This document shows positions 8,183-17,225 of a DNA stretch of 64,000 bases, piece by piece. The notes under the pieces are model-generated. The model had not been told where the DNA came from, made no database searches, and saw only the letters and a program-made list of their open reading frames with translations. The DNA comes from Imperialibacter roseus. Lineage in GTDB: Bacteria > Bacteroidota > Bacteroidia > Cytophagales > Cyclobacteriaceae. The position numbers were made by a program, and so were the translations under genes. The DNA is taken from the NCBI RefSeq assembly GCF_032999765.1, contig NZ_CP136051.1, positions 2,332,417 to 2,396,416 on the forward strand, given 5' to 3'. Every line of letters begins with the position of its first letter. Position 1 is the first letter of the stretch.

Positions 8183-10042
8183 ATGAGAAATATAGTTTGC
8201 TTAATTCTGTTTTCAACAGCGCTGCGAGCCAGTGGGCAAACGACGCTTTATACATCAAGCTATGGCAAGGGAACCAAGTGTTCCAAAGAACATCCGTGTT
8301 CTCTATATGCTGCCAAAGAACAAGTTCGGCGAATGGTTTCATCCATGTCTGGCGATATAGTAGTAATACTAACCGGAGGTACCTACTTCTTGGATTCACC
8401 TTTGGAGTTTGGGCCAGATGATGGAGGAAAGAATGGTTATCAGGTCATTTATACAACCTATGATGGTGGACAGTCTGCCATAAGCGGTGGGCTCCCGATC
8501 ACCGGATGGTCAGCGGTTGGTAATGGCATTTACCAAGCGAAATACGAGGGGCCAGGCTTCAGACAGCTGTATGTGAATGGCAAGAGGGCCACAAGAGCAC
8601 GTTCTCCTAACCGAAGTGATGATCAGGGCTTTGGTCCTTACTATCGATATAATGGACTGGATACCCAAGCTAAGCGGATACGGATTGACCGTAAAGAAAT
8701 TGTAAACTTGGAACGGCTTGGTAACCTTGAAACGGTTATTAAACACCACTGGGATCAGGGGCGGTATCGTATTGATAGCATGGAAGAACAGGGGGATCAA
8801 ATATGGATAAATTTCAAGGAACCAGAAACCAGTATCGATCAATGGCAGCAAGGGTGTTGCCCAGGCTGGTCAGTTGGTCAGTCATTTTATTTTGAAGGCT
8901 CGTTCGAACTACTCGATGCTCCCGGAGAATGGTTCCTTGATGAGACTTTGGGGCTAGTATACTATTATCCCAGGCCTGACGAAAAGATTGAAAATATTCA
9001 TGTGATCGCACCAACTCGAGATGTCCTATTAGCTATCGATGGCGCAAGCTATTTGACCTTTAAAGGACTTGTGTTTGAGTGCACCAATTGGGATATGCCC
9101 AATGAGGCGAGGATAGGGGTTCAATCGGGATGGCGACGGAATTATGAAAGACCTTTTATTCCGGGCGGCATTCAACTTGCAAATGCACATCATATCCAGT
9201 TTACCAATAATATTATCAGGTTCTTCGGAGGAACTGGGATCGAATTTGCTCATTCCAGCCACGACAATGTTATTGAAGGGAACCTGCTGATTGATATTGC
9301 CAGTAACGGAATTCAGATCTATACCGATATCCTAAATAGCCTACCTGATTCAATACACGAATGTCGTAATGACTCAATAGTTAATAACTACATCACGAGA
9401 GTTGCTCAGGACTACACAGGAGGGGCTGGAATAAATGTGACTTTTTCCAATGGAATTGTAATCGAAAACAATGAGGTTTTTGACCTTCCGTATACTGGTA
9501 TCAGCATCGGATGGGGTTGGACCGACAATACAACCAATCTAAAAAACAACCTTGTCCGCTATAACAATATTCATCATGTGATGCAGTTGCATGATGATGG
9601 AGGGGGTATCTATTCGCTTTCTAACTCACCAAATACTATATACTCTCATAACTACATACATCATATCGTAAAATCTCAATGGGCCGAAGAATGGCCGATT
9701 GCTGGAATTTACTTGGATAACGGAAGTAGCGGGATTTTGGTTGAATATAACGTAGTTGATGCACCCCGAGCTTTTTCGGCCTGGAATGAGCCAAATCATG
9801 GAAATACCATTCGTCATAATTGGCATTTTCCAGAAAATCAAATCGTAGTAAGACCAGAAAATAAGTTAGAGGATAACTTCTCAATTTCCTCAGATACTTG
9901 GCCGAGGTCAGCCTTGGATATTCAAACTAAAGTCGGTCCGAATTTTCCAATGCCCGTCGTCGACGAAAGTAGTCTGTTGACGCCAATCAGGAACAACAGG
10001 CATTCAAGTAAAAGAAAAAAAAACGGAAAGATTGCAAACTGA
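8183..10042 (+). CDS. Secreted right-handed parallel beta-helix protein
   Basis: A 619-aa exported protein whose signal peptide ends ALRASGQ. The reading frame extends upstream over the DUF2306 gene, but ATG at 8183 is the start that gives a clean signal peptide (8120 is an alternative). The first third (ITGWSAVGNGIYQA, FRQLYVNGKRATRARSPN) is the beta-sandwich-like insert usual in polysaccharide-acting beta-helix proteins. From about residue 330 onward, short repeats such as NNIIRFFGGTGIEF and NLLIDIASNGIQIY mark the coiled beta-helix (PbH1) repeats. It is probably a glycoside hydrolase, lyase or epimerase. No T9SS signal is visible. It is AT-richer than its neighbours. Confidence 0.85.
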   Translation: MRNIVCLILFSTALRASGQTTLYTSSYGKGTKCSKEHPCSLYAAKEQVRRMVSSMSGDIVVILTGGTYFLDSPLEFGPDDGGKNGYQVIYTTYDGGQSAISGGLPITGWSAVGNGIYQAKYEGPGFRQLYVNGKRATRARSPNRSDDQGFGPYYRYNGLDTQAKRIRIDRKEIVNLERLGNLETVIKHHWDQGRYRIDSMEEQGDQIWINFKEPETSIDQWQQGCCPGWSVGQSFYFEGSFELLDAPGEWFLDETLGLVYYYPRPDEKIENIHVIAPTRDVLLAIDGASYLTFKGLVFECTNWDMPNEARIGVQSGWRRNYERPFIPGGIQLANAHHIQFTNNIIRFFGGTGIEFAHSSHDNVIEGNLLIDIASNGIQIYTDILNSLPDSIHECRNDSIVNNYITRVAQDYTGGAGINVTFSNGIVIENNEVFDLPYTGISIGWGWTDNTTNLKNNLVRYNNIHHVMQLHDDGGGIYSLSNSPNTIYSHNYIHHIVKSQWAEEWPIAGIYLDNGSSGILVEYNVVDAPRAFSAWNEPNHGNTIRHNWHFPENQIVVRPENKLEDNFSISSDTWPRSALDIQTKVGPNFPMPVVDESSLLTPIRNNRHSSKRKKNGKIAN

Positions 10043-10203
10043 TCCGGTCGCATCTTTAGAATCCTTGTTCCTACCCTTTGCGATGATTTTAAAAATGTGT
10101 TTACGAAGAGATTTAGCAAAAGTAGTATCGGCTGGTTGAAACTTGTTTCTTGATAAAGATCCTATAATTGGGTGTAACTCTCTTCTGTACCTTCGGTATT
10201 AAT

Positions 10204-11130
10204 CTATATCAAGTGCTTTACCGCCACGGCATCCACTATATACCCGATCACCTTCTCATCAGCAATAATCTGGTTATGGCTGGTGCCGGTTACATGCACG
10301 AAGGAAGACATCGGCAGCATTTCGTTGAGTTCAAGGCCCTTGGTGAAAGGTACTGTTTTGTCGTGCTCGTCGTAAATCATGTGCAGGTCGAGGTGCTGCA
10401 GATTGTCGGCCTTATTTCTGAGATCAAAATAGTCGATTGACTCATGGTAGTGTTTTTCTACCAATTCACACATTTCGGTGAACACCCGCTCTTTGCAGCC
10501 AACCTGGTCAATGATTTCCTGGAAGAAATACCGGGTGTACGGTGGCGTAGCAATAATAATTAAATGATTGGGATGGAAGGCGGTGCTCATTTCATTCACC
10601 GTCAGCCCGGCCGCCAATCCGCCGATGGAATAACCGACGACGGCATGGTAAGGGCCATTTCGTGAATAGTGGGTTTTTAGCACGTCCCGGATTTCTGGGA
10701 GTGCGGTATGAGTGCCCGCTGACAAGCCATGCCCCTTCATATCAACGCCTTCGACCGAATAGCCCTCCGCTACAAGTGTTTCAATCATCCGCCGGAAGTC
10801 AGCGATTTTGGAACCCCAGCCATGAGACAGCAAGATGGTTTTACCGTTGCTGGCGTCTGCGGGCAACCACCGGTAGGCCTTAAGGTCATTTCCCCTGTAC
10901 TTGATGACGCTGATTTCGGCCTTTTCAATCAGGGCATTCTGCTTGTCGTTGAACCTCACTCTCGGGGTCTTGGTGAACTGGTTCCAGATAATGGAAGAGG
11001 TTAATTTAGGAGACACATGCTGTAGTGTAAGCAAACCCTTGATTAGCCATTCCATTTGTGCATTGGTCTTTTTGGCAGGCTTTTCAATTTTCTTTTCTTC
11101 GCCTGATGTTTGGATAAGTACTTTTTTCAT
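10204..11130 (-). CDS. Alpha/beta hydrolase
   Basis: A 308-aa cytoplasmic alpha/beta-fold hydrolase. The oxyanion-hole motif LLSHGWG (near 98-104) and nucleophile elbow GYSIGG (near 168) are clear. The acid is probably Asp in YDEHDKTVP and the base His in GTSHNQI. It is probably an esterase, lipase-like or thioesterase-like enzyme. The second of two TetR-type operators lies just upstream (11137-11150), so the TetR repressor gene immediately upstream on the same strand probably controls it. The substrate is unknown. Confidence 0.88.
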   Translation of the reverse strand: MKKVLIQTSGEEKKIEKPAKKTNAQMEWLIKGLLTLQHVSPKLTSSIIWNQFTKTPRVRFNDKQNALIEKAEISVIKYRGNDLKAYRWLPADASNGKTILLSHGWGSKIADFRRMIETLVAEGYSVEGVDMKGHGLSAGTHTALPEIRDVLKTHYSRNGPYHAVVGYSIGGLAAGLTVNEMSTAFHPNHLIIIATPPYTRYFFQEIIDQVGCKERVFTEMCELVEKHYHESIDYFDLRNKADNLQHLDLHMIYDEHDKTVPFTKGLELNEMLPMSSFVHVTGTSHNQIIADEKVIGYIVDAVAVKHLI

Positions 11131-11136
11131 AGCTAT

Positions 11137-11150
11137 ATACCGATTGGTAT
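11137..11150 (-). promoter_or_regulatory. TetR operator in front of the hydrolase gene
   Basis: ATACCGATTGGTAT differs by one base from the perfect palindrome at 11771-11784. It lies 6 nt before the hydrolase ATG, where bound repressor would block transcription entry or initiation. Confidence 0.75.
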
Positions 11151-11168
11151 TTAATAGAGCAAAAAAAT

Positions 11169-11759
11169 TTAAACTGTTATTGAATCAATGAGTGAATGAA
11201 GGTATTTCTTAACGACACCGTATGACTGCCCATCACCTTCGACCTTGGAAAGCACAATCGCCCCCTGGATTGAAGTATAAATCATCATACCAATAGCCTC
11301 GGCATTGACACTGGCATCAATTTGTCCTTCCCTGATACCACGGGCTAATATTTTGGTAATGGAGGTTTTCATGATACCGACGGATCGGATAGCTTTCGAC
11401 CTCAGCTGCGGGTAATTGTCGTCTGCTTCTACGCTGGTATTAATGATCGGGCATCCTCCTGAAAAAGGTGGTGATTTTATGTACTCTTCGTGATAATTCA
11501 CAATAGCTTTCAGCTTTAGTGGAGCTGTTGCTGCAGCGCTGATCCTTTCTTTCATTTCCTGCATCACCACTTCGATGGCATATTCGAAAGAAGCTTCCGC
11601 TACCTCATCCTTATTTTTGAAGTTCCCGTAAATGGCCCCTTTGGTAATACCGGCGGCTTTGGTAATGTCCGACAATGATGTAGCCCGGTAACCCTGCGTA
11701 TTGAACAGGGAGATGGCTTTCTCCATAATCAACTGTTTGGTTACCTCAGGGTTTCTCAT
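11169..11759 (-). CDS. TetR/AcrR family transcriptional repressor
   Basis: A 196-aa repressor. The N-terminal TetR helix-turn-helix is clear (AISLFNTQGYRATSLSDITKAAGITKGAIYGNFKNKDEV, about residues 12-52). The C-terminal ligand domain includes SGGCPIINTSVEADD, typical of the TetR_C subgroup that controls small-molecule responses. The start is ATG at 11759; an upstream extension to 11840 would run through the operator. A perfect palindrome 12 nt upstream points to autoregulation, and a second site precedes the downstream hydrolase gene. The inducer is unknown, perhaps an ester or xenobiotic handled by the hydrolase. Confidence 0.93.
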   Translation of the reverse strand: MRNPEVTKQLIMEKAISLFNTQGYRATSLSDITKAAGITKGAIYGNFKNKDEVAEASFEYAIEVVMQEMKERISAAATAPLKLKAIVNYHEEYIKSPPFSGGCPIINTSVEADDNYPQLRSKAIRSVGIMKTSITKILARGIREGQIDASVNAEAIGMMIYTSIQGAIVLSKVEGDGQSYGVVKKYLHSLIDSITV

Positions 11760-11770
11760 AAGATACAAAT

Positions 11771-11784
11771 ATACCGATCGGTAT
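11771..11784 (-). promoter_or_regulatory. TetR operator in front of tetR-like gene
   Basis: ATACCGATCGGTAT is a perfect 14-bp palindrome ending 12 nt before the repressor ATG. With the near-identical site at 11137-11150 it forms a two-site self-regulated unit. Confidence 0.82.
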
Positions 11785-11856
11785 TTTAAAATCAAAATAC
11801 GGACTATCACACGAAAGGTTTCATAGAAGGAATAGAACATCTAATTTTGGCAGCTT

Positions 11857-12912
11857 ATGCCAGACTTGAAGTTGTTGAACATTGACAGGGTGCCTGCTCA
11901 GGGGGTGAAAGAGCTGCTGGATAATAATGTCATTGGCACGCCGGGAAAGAGCATGATGTATCAGCACTTGCAGGCTGCAGAGAAGTATACGATCATTACT
12001 CAGCCATTTTTTGTCAGCCTGGTGCGCAGAAGCAAAGTGATAGCCACCTGTTGCTTTTGTAAACGGGAAGCAAGCAACAGAGGCGTGGTGGGCGAATCGT
12101 ATTATGTGAGGTACTTTACCTTTCACCCTTCGTTGAGAAAACTGGGCGACAAGTACATAGAACGACCACAGGAAGACGGGGTGTTGCGTCGGGAGATTCG
12201 CTCGTTGCTTAGCGGTGCGGACTTTGAGGCAAAGGCTCCCAATTTTTTTTATGCGTACATCGATGGCGGAAATGTTAGATCAGAGGCATTTGTGAAGAGC
12301 TTCGGTTTTGAAAAGGTCGGTTCCTTTGTGTCGCTGGTCTTTAGCCGGTTCAATCCACGGTTGAGTAAGACCGTTGAAAAGCTATCGCCGGATGAATGGG
12401 GCGACTTTAAGCCCAGGCTGATGAGGTTTTACAGCGACCATGTGCTTGTAACGGACGAGAACCTTTTCTACAAAGGGAACTACTTTGTGGTCAGAGAGCA
12501 GGGAGAAATAGTGGCAGGCATTCAGGCAAATCCGGAGAATTGGAAGGTTCATGATATGCCGGGAAAGGCTGGTAAAGTGATGATGAATGTTTTTCCAAAA
12601 GTGCGACTGCTGAGCAAGATCTTTCACCCCAACTATCGTTTTGTCACTATCGAAGGGGTGTACTATAGGCCGGGCCACGAAAAGAAACTGGCTACACTAC
12701 TGACACATGCGCTTGCAGCAAATGGCGTCTACTCGGCTGTCATTTGTATCGACCCGACTTCCAGACTTTATCCTGTGATGCAATCATTGGGACTTGGGTT
12801 GGTGAGCAAGCTTCGCAAGCCGAAACGGGTGGATGTAGTCGTAAAATCGAATGGGGTAGACCTGGCTACGATGAAGGGACCGGTTTATGTGTCGGCTTTT
12901 GACGTGAGTTAA
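11857..12912 (+). CDS. Uncharacterised protein with GNAT-like segments
   Basis: A 351-aa protein, cytoplasmic by appearance (no signal or membrane helix). The segment around 125-160 (NVRSEAFVKSFGFEKVGSF) resembles the end of a GNAT acetyltransferase fold, in which N...A..k.GF..vg marks the acetyl-CoA side. A second similar unit may occupy the C-terminal half (GQ-like VREQGEIVAGIQANP to SRLYPVMQSLGLGLVSK). It may therefore be a tandem GNAT-like acyltransferase, but key acetyl-CoA loop residues are not clear. It is divergent from the TetR gene and ends at a strong hairpin. Confidence 0.6.
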   Translation: MPDLKLLNIDRVPAQGVKELLDNNVIGTPGKSMMYQHLQAAEKYTIITQPFFVSLVRRSKVIATCCFCKREASNRGVVGESYYVRYFTFHPSLRKLGDKYIERPQEDGVLRREIRSLLSGADFEAKAPNFFYAYIDGGNVRSEAFVKSFGFEKVGSFVSLVFSRFNPRLSKTVEKLSPDEWGDFKPRLMRFYSDHVLVTDENLFYKGNYFVVREQGEIVAGIQANPENWKVHDMPGKAGKVMMNVFPKVRLLSKIFHPNYRFVTIEGVYYRPGHEKKLATLLTHALAANGVYSAVICIDPTSRLYPVMQSLGLGLVSKLRKPKRVDVVVKSNGVDLATMKGPVYVSAFDVS

Positions 12913-12960
12913 ATTAAAGAGGTTACTCTATGCGCCTCCGCACAGAGTAACCTCTTTAAT
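12913..12960. terminator. Long perfect stem-loop, bidirectional terminator candidate
   Basis: A 17-bp perfect stem, ATTAAAGAGGTTACTCT and its complement, flanks a 14-nt loop that can pair four more bases (TGCG/CGCA). It begins directly after the stop codon of the upstream gene. The stem ends in TTTAAT on both strands, so it could terminate in either direction and insulate the operon starting at 13015. Confidence 0.7.
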
Positions 12961-13014
12961 CCAATCCTCTGTCGCTTTTCCTCCGAATTTTTTGTAATTA
13001 GGGTGTCGTATTTT

Positions 13015-15726
13015 ATGAAACACCTGCTTAACTACCGGTTCCTTATTTTGCCTGTCCTGGCCCTTGCAATAGGACTTGCCGTCTGGCAAATGTACCCCCG
13101 CAAAAAAGTCGACTTCAGCACGGAAGTCAAGCCCATTCTTAACCAGCATTGTATTACCTGCCATGGTGGTGTGAAAAAGAACGGTGGCTTTAGTGTGCTG
13201 TTCAGAGAAGAGGCCCTGGGTGATACCAAGTCAGGTAAGCCGGCTATTATCCCGGGTCATGCCGGCGAAAGCGAGCTAATGAGAAGGCTCCTGGCCAATG
13301 ACCCTGAGGTGAAAATGCCTTACAAGAAGAAGCCGCTTTCTGACGAAGAAATTGACATTTTAAGAAGGTGGATTGACGAGGGAGCAGAATGGGGAGAGCA
13401 TTGGGCCTATCAGCCGGTAGAGAAGCCAGAACTGCCGACCCCCAAGTCTTTTGCGTCTTTGAAGGAAAGTGAAGTGGCCGCTTCGGAACAACCTATAGAC
13501 CTGTTCATAAGAAAAAAGCTTTCCGAGGTGGGTCTGCAGCCTTCACCGGAGGCACCGAAAGACATTTTGCTGCGAAGAGTAAGCCTGGATTTGACCGGCC
13601 TGCCACCGTCTGATGAGTTGGTAGAAGCTTTTCTGACTGAAGAGAACCCAATAACCTATGAAGAGGTGGTGGACGCATTACTGGCCGATCCGGCTTACGG
13701 AGAAAGATGGACAGCTATGTGGCTTGACCTGGCACGCTATGCCGACACTAAGGGCTACGAGCGTGATCCTGGTCGGGAAATCTGGCATTACCGTGACTGG
13801 CTGATCAAGGCGTTCAATGAGGACAAGCCTTACGACGACTTTCTTACTGAGCAGCTGGCAGGAGACCTTTTACCCGATCCCACCGATGACCAGCTCATTG
13901 CCACAGCCTTCCACCGAAATACCATGACCAACGATGAAGGCGGCACGGATAATGAAGAGTTCAGAGTAGCTGCCGTGCTTGACCGTGTCAATACTACCTG
14001 GGAGGTGCTGATGGGCACTACTTTCGCCTGCGTGCAGTGCCACAGTCATCCTTATGATCCTATCAGGCACGAGGACTATTATAGATTTGCCGCATTTTTC
14101 AATAATACGAGGGACGAAGACACTTATGACGAATATCCTTTACTAAGGCATTTTGAAGAAGAAGACAGCACCAAACTGGTCTCTCTGAAGAACTGGCTTG
14201 AAGAAAATGCGACGCCATCCAAAACGAAGGAAGTTGTCCAGTTTGTGAAAACCTGGCAGCCCGCCATCAATTCTATCACGGCCGACGAATTCGTCGATGC
14301 AGAGCTTGCCGATACCAAGTGGCTGGTGTTCCGAAATCATGGAGTGGCACGGCTGCCCAGCGTGGAGCTGACGGCCAGGAATTTACTCACTTACCGCTAC
14401 CGAACCAATATAAAGGACGGCACCTGGACGATCAGACTGGACGACCGAAAAAGCGGTAGTGTGCTCAAAGAGCTGAAAATGAGAGATACGGGTGGTAAAT
14501 GGGTAATCGACACACTTTCTTTTGCCGGTGTAGAAGGACGCCACCATGTTTATCTTTCCTACGAAAGCCCCAGCCTTACTAACCCGGCGGCCAACGGTAT
14601 TTTCTTTGACTGGTTTCATTTCTCCAGCCAGTTTCCTGGGGGTGAAGCGGCCGATGATGCCCAAAGTACTTATTGGGAGCTGGTGAACGCCAAAGTAGAG
14701 ACAACGCCCATTATGGTGGAAAATCCTCCGGGGATGACAAGAGAAAGCCATGTGTTCGAAAGAGGCAACTGGCTGGTAAAAGGGGAGAAGGTGGAGCCCG
14801 GCGTTCCTGAAGTCTTCCCGGATTTGCCCGACGGAGCACCGGCAAACAGACTAGGCATGGCCATGTGGCTGACGGATCCTGCCAACCCACTCACAGCAAG
14901 AACGATCATTAACCGACTTTGGGAGCAACTATACGGTCAGGGATTGGCGGAAACGCTGGAGGATCTCGGCAGCCAGGGGATAGAGCCAACACATCCGGAG
15001 CTGCTGGATTACCTGTCGTGGCAGCTGGTGAATGAGCATGACTGGAGCCTGAAGCAAATACTGAAGACCATGGTGATGTCGGCCACCTACAGGCAAAGTT
15101 CAGTGGCAACCGACGACGTGCTTGAAAAAGACCAATTCAACCAATACTACGCAAGGGCACCACGTACCAGGCTCTCGGCAGAACAGCTGCGTGACCAGGC
15201 ATTGGCAGTTAGCGGCCTGTTGAGTAGTAAAATGTATGGCCCGAGTGTGATGCCTTATCAACCTAAGGGAATTTGGAATTCTGCCTACTCCAACGCCGAC
15301 TGGAAGCAGAGCGAAGGAGAGGACCAATACCGGCGTGGTGTGTATACTTACTGGAAGCGCACCAGTGCTTACCCGGCCATGCTCACTTTTGACGCCACTG
15401 CCAGAGAAGTGTGTGTGGCCCGCAGGATACGGACTAATACACCACTTCAAGCCCTGGTGCTGCTCAACGACTCTGTGTATGTGGAAGCTGCCCATCACTT
15501 AGCGCTCAAGATGAAGCAATCGGGAGAGTCGCCGGAGGATCATATCGACTATGGATACCGGGCGGCGATGAAAAGGCCTATCACGCCAGGTAAGCGGCAG
15601 ACATTAGAAAACCTGTACAACCAAGCACTCAGAAGCTATGAAGGGGAGGAAGATGCTGAAACCCAGGCGATGCAATTGGTGGCCGCAGCCATTCTAAATT
15701 TGGATGAATTTGTAACGAGGAATTAG
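13015..15726 (+). CDS. PSD1 cytochrome c / DUF1549 / DUF1553 protein
   Basis: A 903-aa protein anchored by an N-terminal membrane helix (about 5-25). A planctomycete-type cytochrome c domain (PSD1) follows, with haem motif CITCH near residue 45 and a distal Met probably in VKMPYKKK. Next come DUF1549 (about 155-360; VSLDLTGLPPS, TMWLDLARYADTKGYERD) and DUF1553 (about 590-885; AMWLTDPANPLTARTIINRLW). These proteins pair with DUF1501 proteins and are thought to take part in periplasmic oxidative handling of sugars; the reaction is not established. ATG at 13015 is preferred over GTG at 13003. It is the first gene of a four-gene operon, with 2 nt to the next gene. Confidence 0.92.
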   Translation: MKHLLNYRFLILPVLALAIGLAVWQMYPRKKVDFSTEVKPILNQHCITCHGGVKKNGGFSVLFREEALGDTKSGKPAIIPGHAGESELMRRLLANDPEVKMPYKKKPLSDEEIDILRRWIDEGAEWGEHWAYQPVEKPELPTPKSFASLKESEVAASEQPIDLFIRKKLSEVGLQPSPEAPKDILLRRVSLDLTGLPPSDELVEAFLTEENPITYEEVVDALLADPAYGERWTAMWLDLARYADTKGYERDPGREIWHYRDWLIKAFNEDKPYDDFLTEQLAGDLLPDPTDDQLIATAFHRNTMTNDEGGTDNEEFRVAAVLDRVNTTWEVLMGTTFACVQCHSHPYDPIRHEDYYRFAAFFNNTRDEDTYDEYPLLRHFEEEDSTKLVSLKNWLEENATPSKTKEVVQFVKTWQPAINSITADEFVDAELADTKWLVFRNHGVARLPSVELTARNLLTYRYRTNIKDGTWTIRLDDRKSGSVLKELKMRDTGGKWVIDTLSFAGVEGRHHVYLSYESPSLTNPAANGIFFDWFHFSSQFPGGEAADDAQSTYWELVNAKVETTPIMVENPPGMTRESHVFERGNWLVKGEKVEPGVPEVFPDLPDGAPANRLGMAMWLTDPANPLTARTIINRLWEQLYGQGLAETLEDLGSQGIEPTHPELLDYLSWQLVNEHDWSLKQILKTMVMSATYRQSSVATDDVLEKDQFNQYYARAPRTRLSAEQLRDQALAVSGLLSSKMYGPSVMPYQPKGIWNSAYSNADWKQSEGEDQYRRGVYTYWKRTSAYPAMLTFDATAREVCVARRIRTNTPLQALVLLNDSVYVEAAHHLALKMKQSGESPEDHIDYGYRAAMKRPITPGKRQTLENLYNQALRSYEGEEDAETQAMQLVAAAILNLDEFVTRN

Positions 15727-15728
15727 CC

Positions 15729-17216
15729 ATGACCAACTACGAGAAACTGATTCATGAAGCGAACATAGAGCAGGCCAGGCTCAAAACCAGGCGGCACTTC
15801 CTCAAAGACTGCGGGATGGGCATGGGAGCCATGGCTTTATCGTCTGTTTTGTGGGGCTGCGACACAGGTTCCAATTTGAACTCATTTGCTTCAGGCAACC
15901 CGATGGCGCCAAAAGCGCCTCACTTTCCCGGACGGGTCAAGTCAGTGATTTATTTGCACATGGCTGGCGCTCCGTCACAACTGGAGCTTTTTGATTACAA
16001 ACCCGAGCTACAAAAGCTCAATGGTCAAGACTGCCCTGCGTCATTCCTCGATGGGAAACGTTTTGCCTTTATTCGGGGGGTGCCCAAAATGCTGGGGCCT
16101 CAGGCCAATTTCAAGCAACGAGGCCAAAGTGGCGCCTGGATTTCTGATTTTCTGCCACACCTGCACAGCATTGCCGACGATATCACTTTTGTGAAGGCCC
16201 TGGAAACGGACCAGTTCAATCATGCTCCGGCTCAGCTGCTGATGCACACAGGCGGAGCCAGGCTTGGACGACCAAGCATGGGCTCCTGGGTGACTTATGG
16301 CCTGGGAACGGAGAACCAGAACCTGCCTGGCTTTGTGGTGCTCACCTCCGGTGGCAGCACACCCGATGCAGGGAAAAGCGTGTGGGGAAGTGGCTTTTTG
16401 CCAAGCGTTTATCAGGGGATTCAGTGCCGCTCAGTCGGCGACCCGGTATTGTTCATCAACAATCCGGACAATGTATCCCGTGATTTGCGAAAAGCATCGA
16501 TTGACGCCATTAACAGGGTGAATCAGGAAACACATGAGGAGTTCAACGACCCGGAAACACTGACAAGAATTTCACAATACGAACTAGCTTTCCGTATGCA
16601 GATGTCTGCGCCGGAAGTGATGAATATCGATTCAGAGCCCCAGTACATCAAAGACATGTACGGAGTGACTCCTGGCAAGGCCAGCTTTGCCAACAATGTG
16701 CTGCTGGCTCGCAAGCTGGTAGAAAATGGGGTGCGTTTTGTGCAGCTCTACGACTGGGGCTGGGACACGCACGGCACAGGCCCGGACGCATCTGTTGGGG
16801 CTGGCCTGCAGGGCAAATGTCGGCAGGTGGACAGAGCCACAACAGCACTGATCCTTGATTTGAAACAACGGGGTCTGCTGGATGAAACACTGGTGGTGTG
16901 GGGGGGAGAGTTTGGCCGAACGCCGATGCTGGAAAACAGGGAGGGCAAGGCTAATCCTTACCTGGGCCGTGACCACCATGTGGAAGCATTCACTATCTGG
17001 ATGGCCGGAGGTGGGATCAAGAAAGGCTTCAGCTTTGGGGAAACCGATGAGATAGGCTATGCAGCGGTGAAAGACAAAGCGCTTACATACGATATTCAGG
17101 CTACCATTCTTCACCAGCTGGGCTTTGACCATGAAAAGCTCACCTACCAATTCCAGGGGCGCCCGTTCAGGTTAACGGATGTGCATGGACGGGTGCTGAC
17201 GGAGATTTTGAGCTGA
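15729..17216 (+). CDS. DUF1501 family protein, Tat-type signal
   Basis: A 495-aa exported protein. The N-terminus has a twin-arginine motif (RRHFLK, near residues 22-27) and a hydrophobic stretch ending LWGC, so it may be a Tat-exported lipoprotein. The body fits DUF1501, a sulfatase/alkaline-phosphatase-like fold (YLHMAGAPSQLELFDYKP; DWGWDTHG; VVWGGEFGRTP; GRDHH). DUF1501 and DUF1553 proteins are almost always adjacent and probably work as one periplasmic unit with the cytochrome. It starts 2 nt after the previous stop. The substrate is unknown; sulfated or modified carbohydrate is a guess from family context. Confidence 0.92.
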   Translation: MTNYEKLIHEANIEQARLKTRRHFLKDCGMGMGAMALSSVLWGCDTGSNLNSFASGNPMAPKAPHFPGRVKSVIYLHMAGAPSQLELFDYKPELQKLNGQDCPASFLDGKRFAFIRGVPKMLGPQANFKQRGQSGAWISDFLPHLHSIADDITFVKALETDQFNHAPAQLLMHTGGARLGRPSMGSWVTYGLGTENQNLPGFVVLTSGGSTPDAGKSVWGSGFLPSVYQGIQCRSVGDPVLFINNPDNVSRDLRKASIDAINRVNQETHEEFNDPETLTRISQYELAFRMQMSAPEVMNIDSEPQYIKDMYGVTPGKASFANNVLLARKLVENGVRFVQLYDWGWDTHGTGPDASVGAGLQGKCRQVDRATTALILDLKQRGLLDETLVVWGGEFGRTPMLENREGKANPYLGRDHHVEAFTIWMAGGGIKKGFSFGETDEIGYAAVKDKALTYDIQATILHQLGFDHEKLTYQFQGRPFRLTDVHGRVLTEILS

Positions 17217-17225
17217 TCGATTTAG

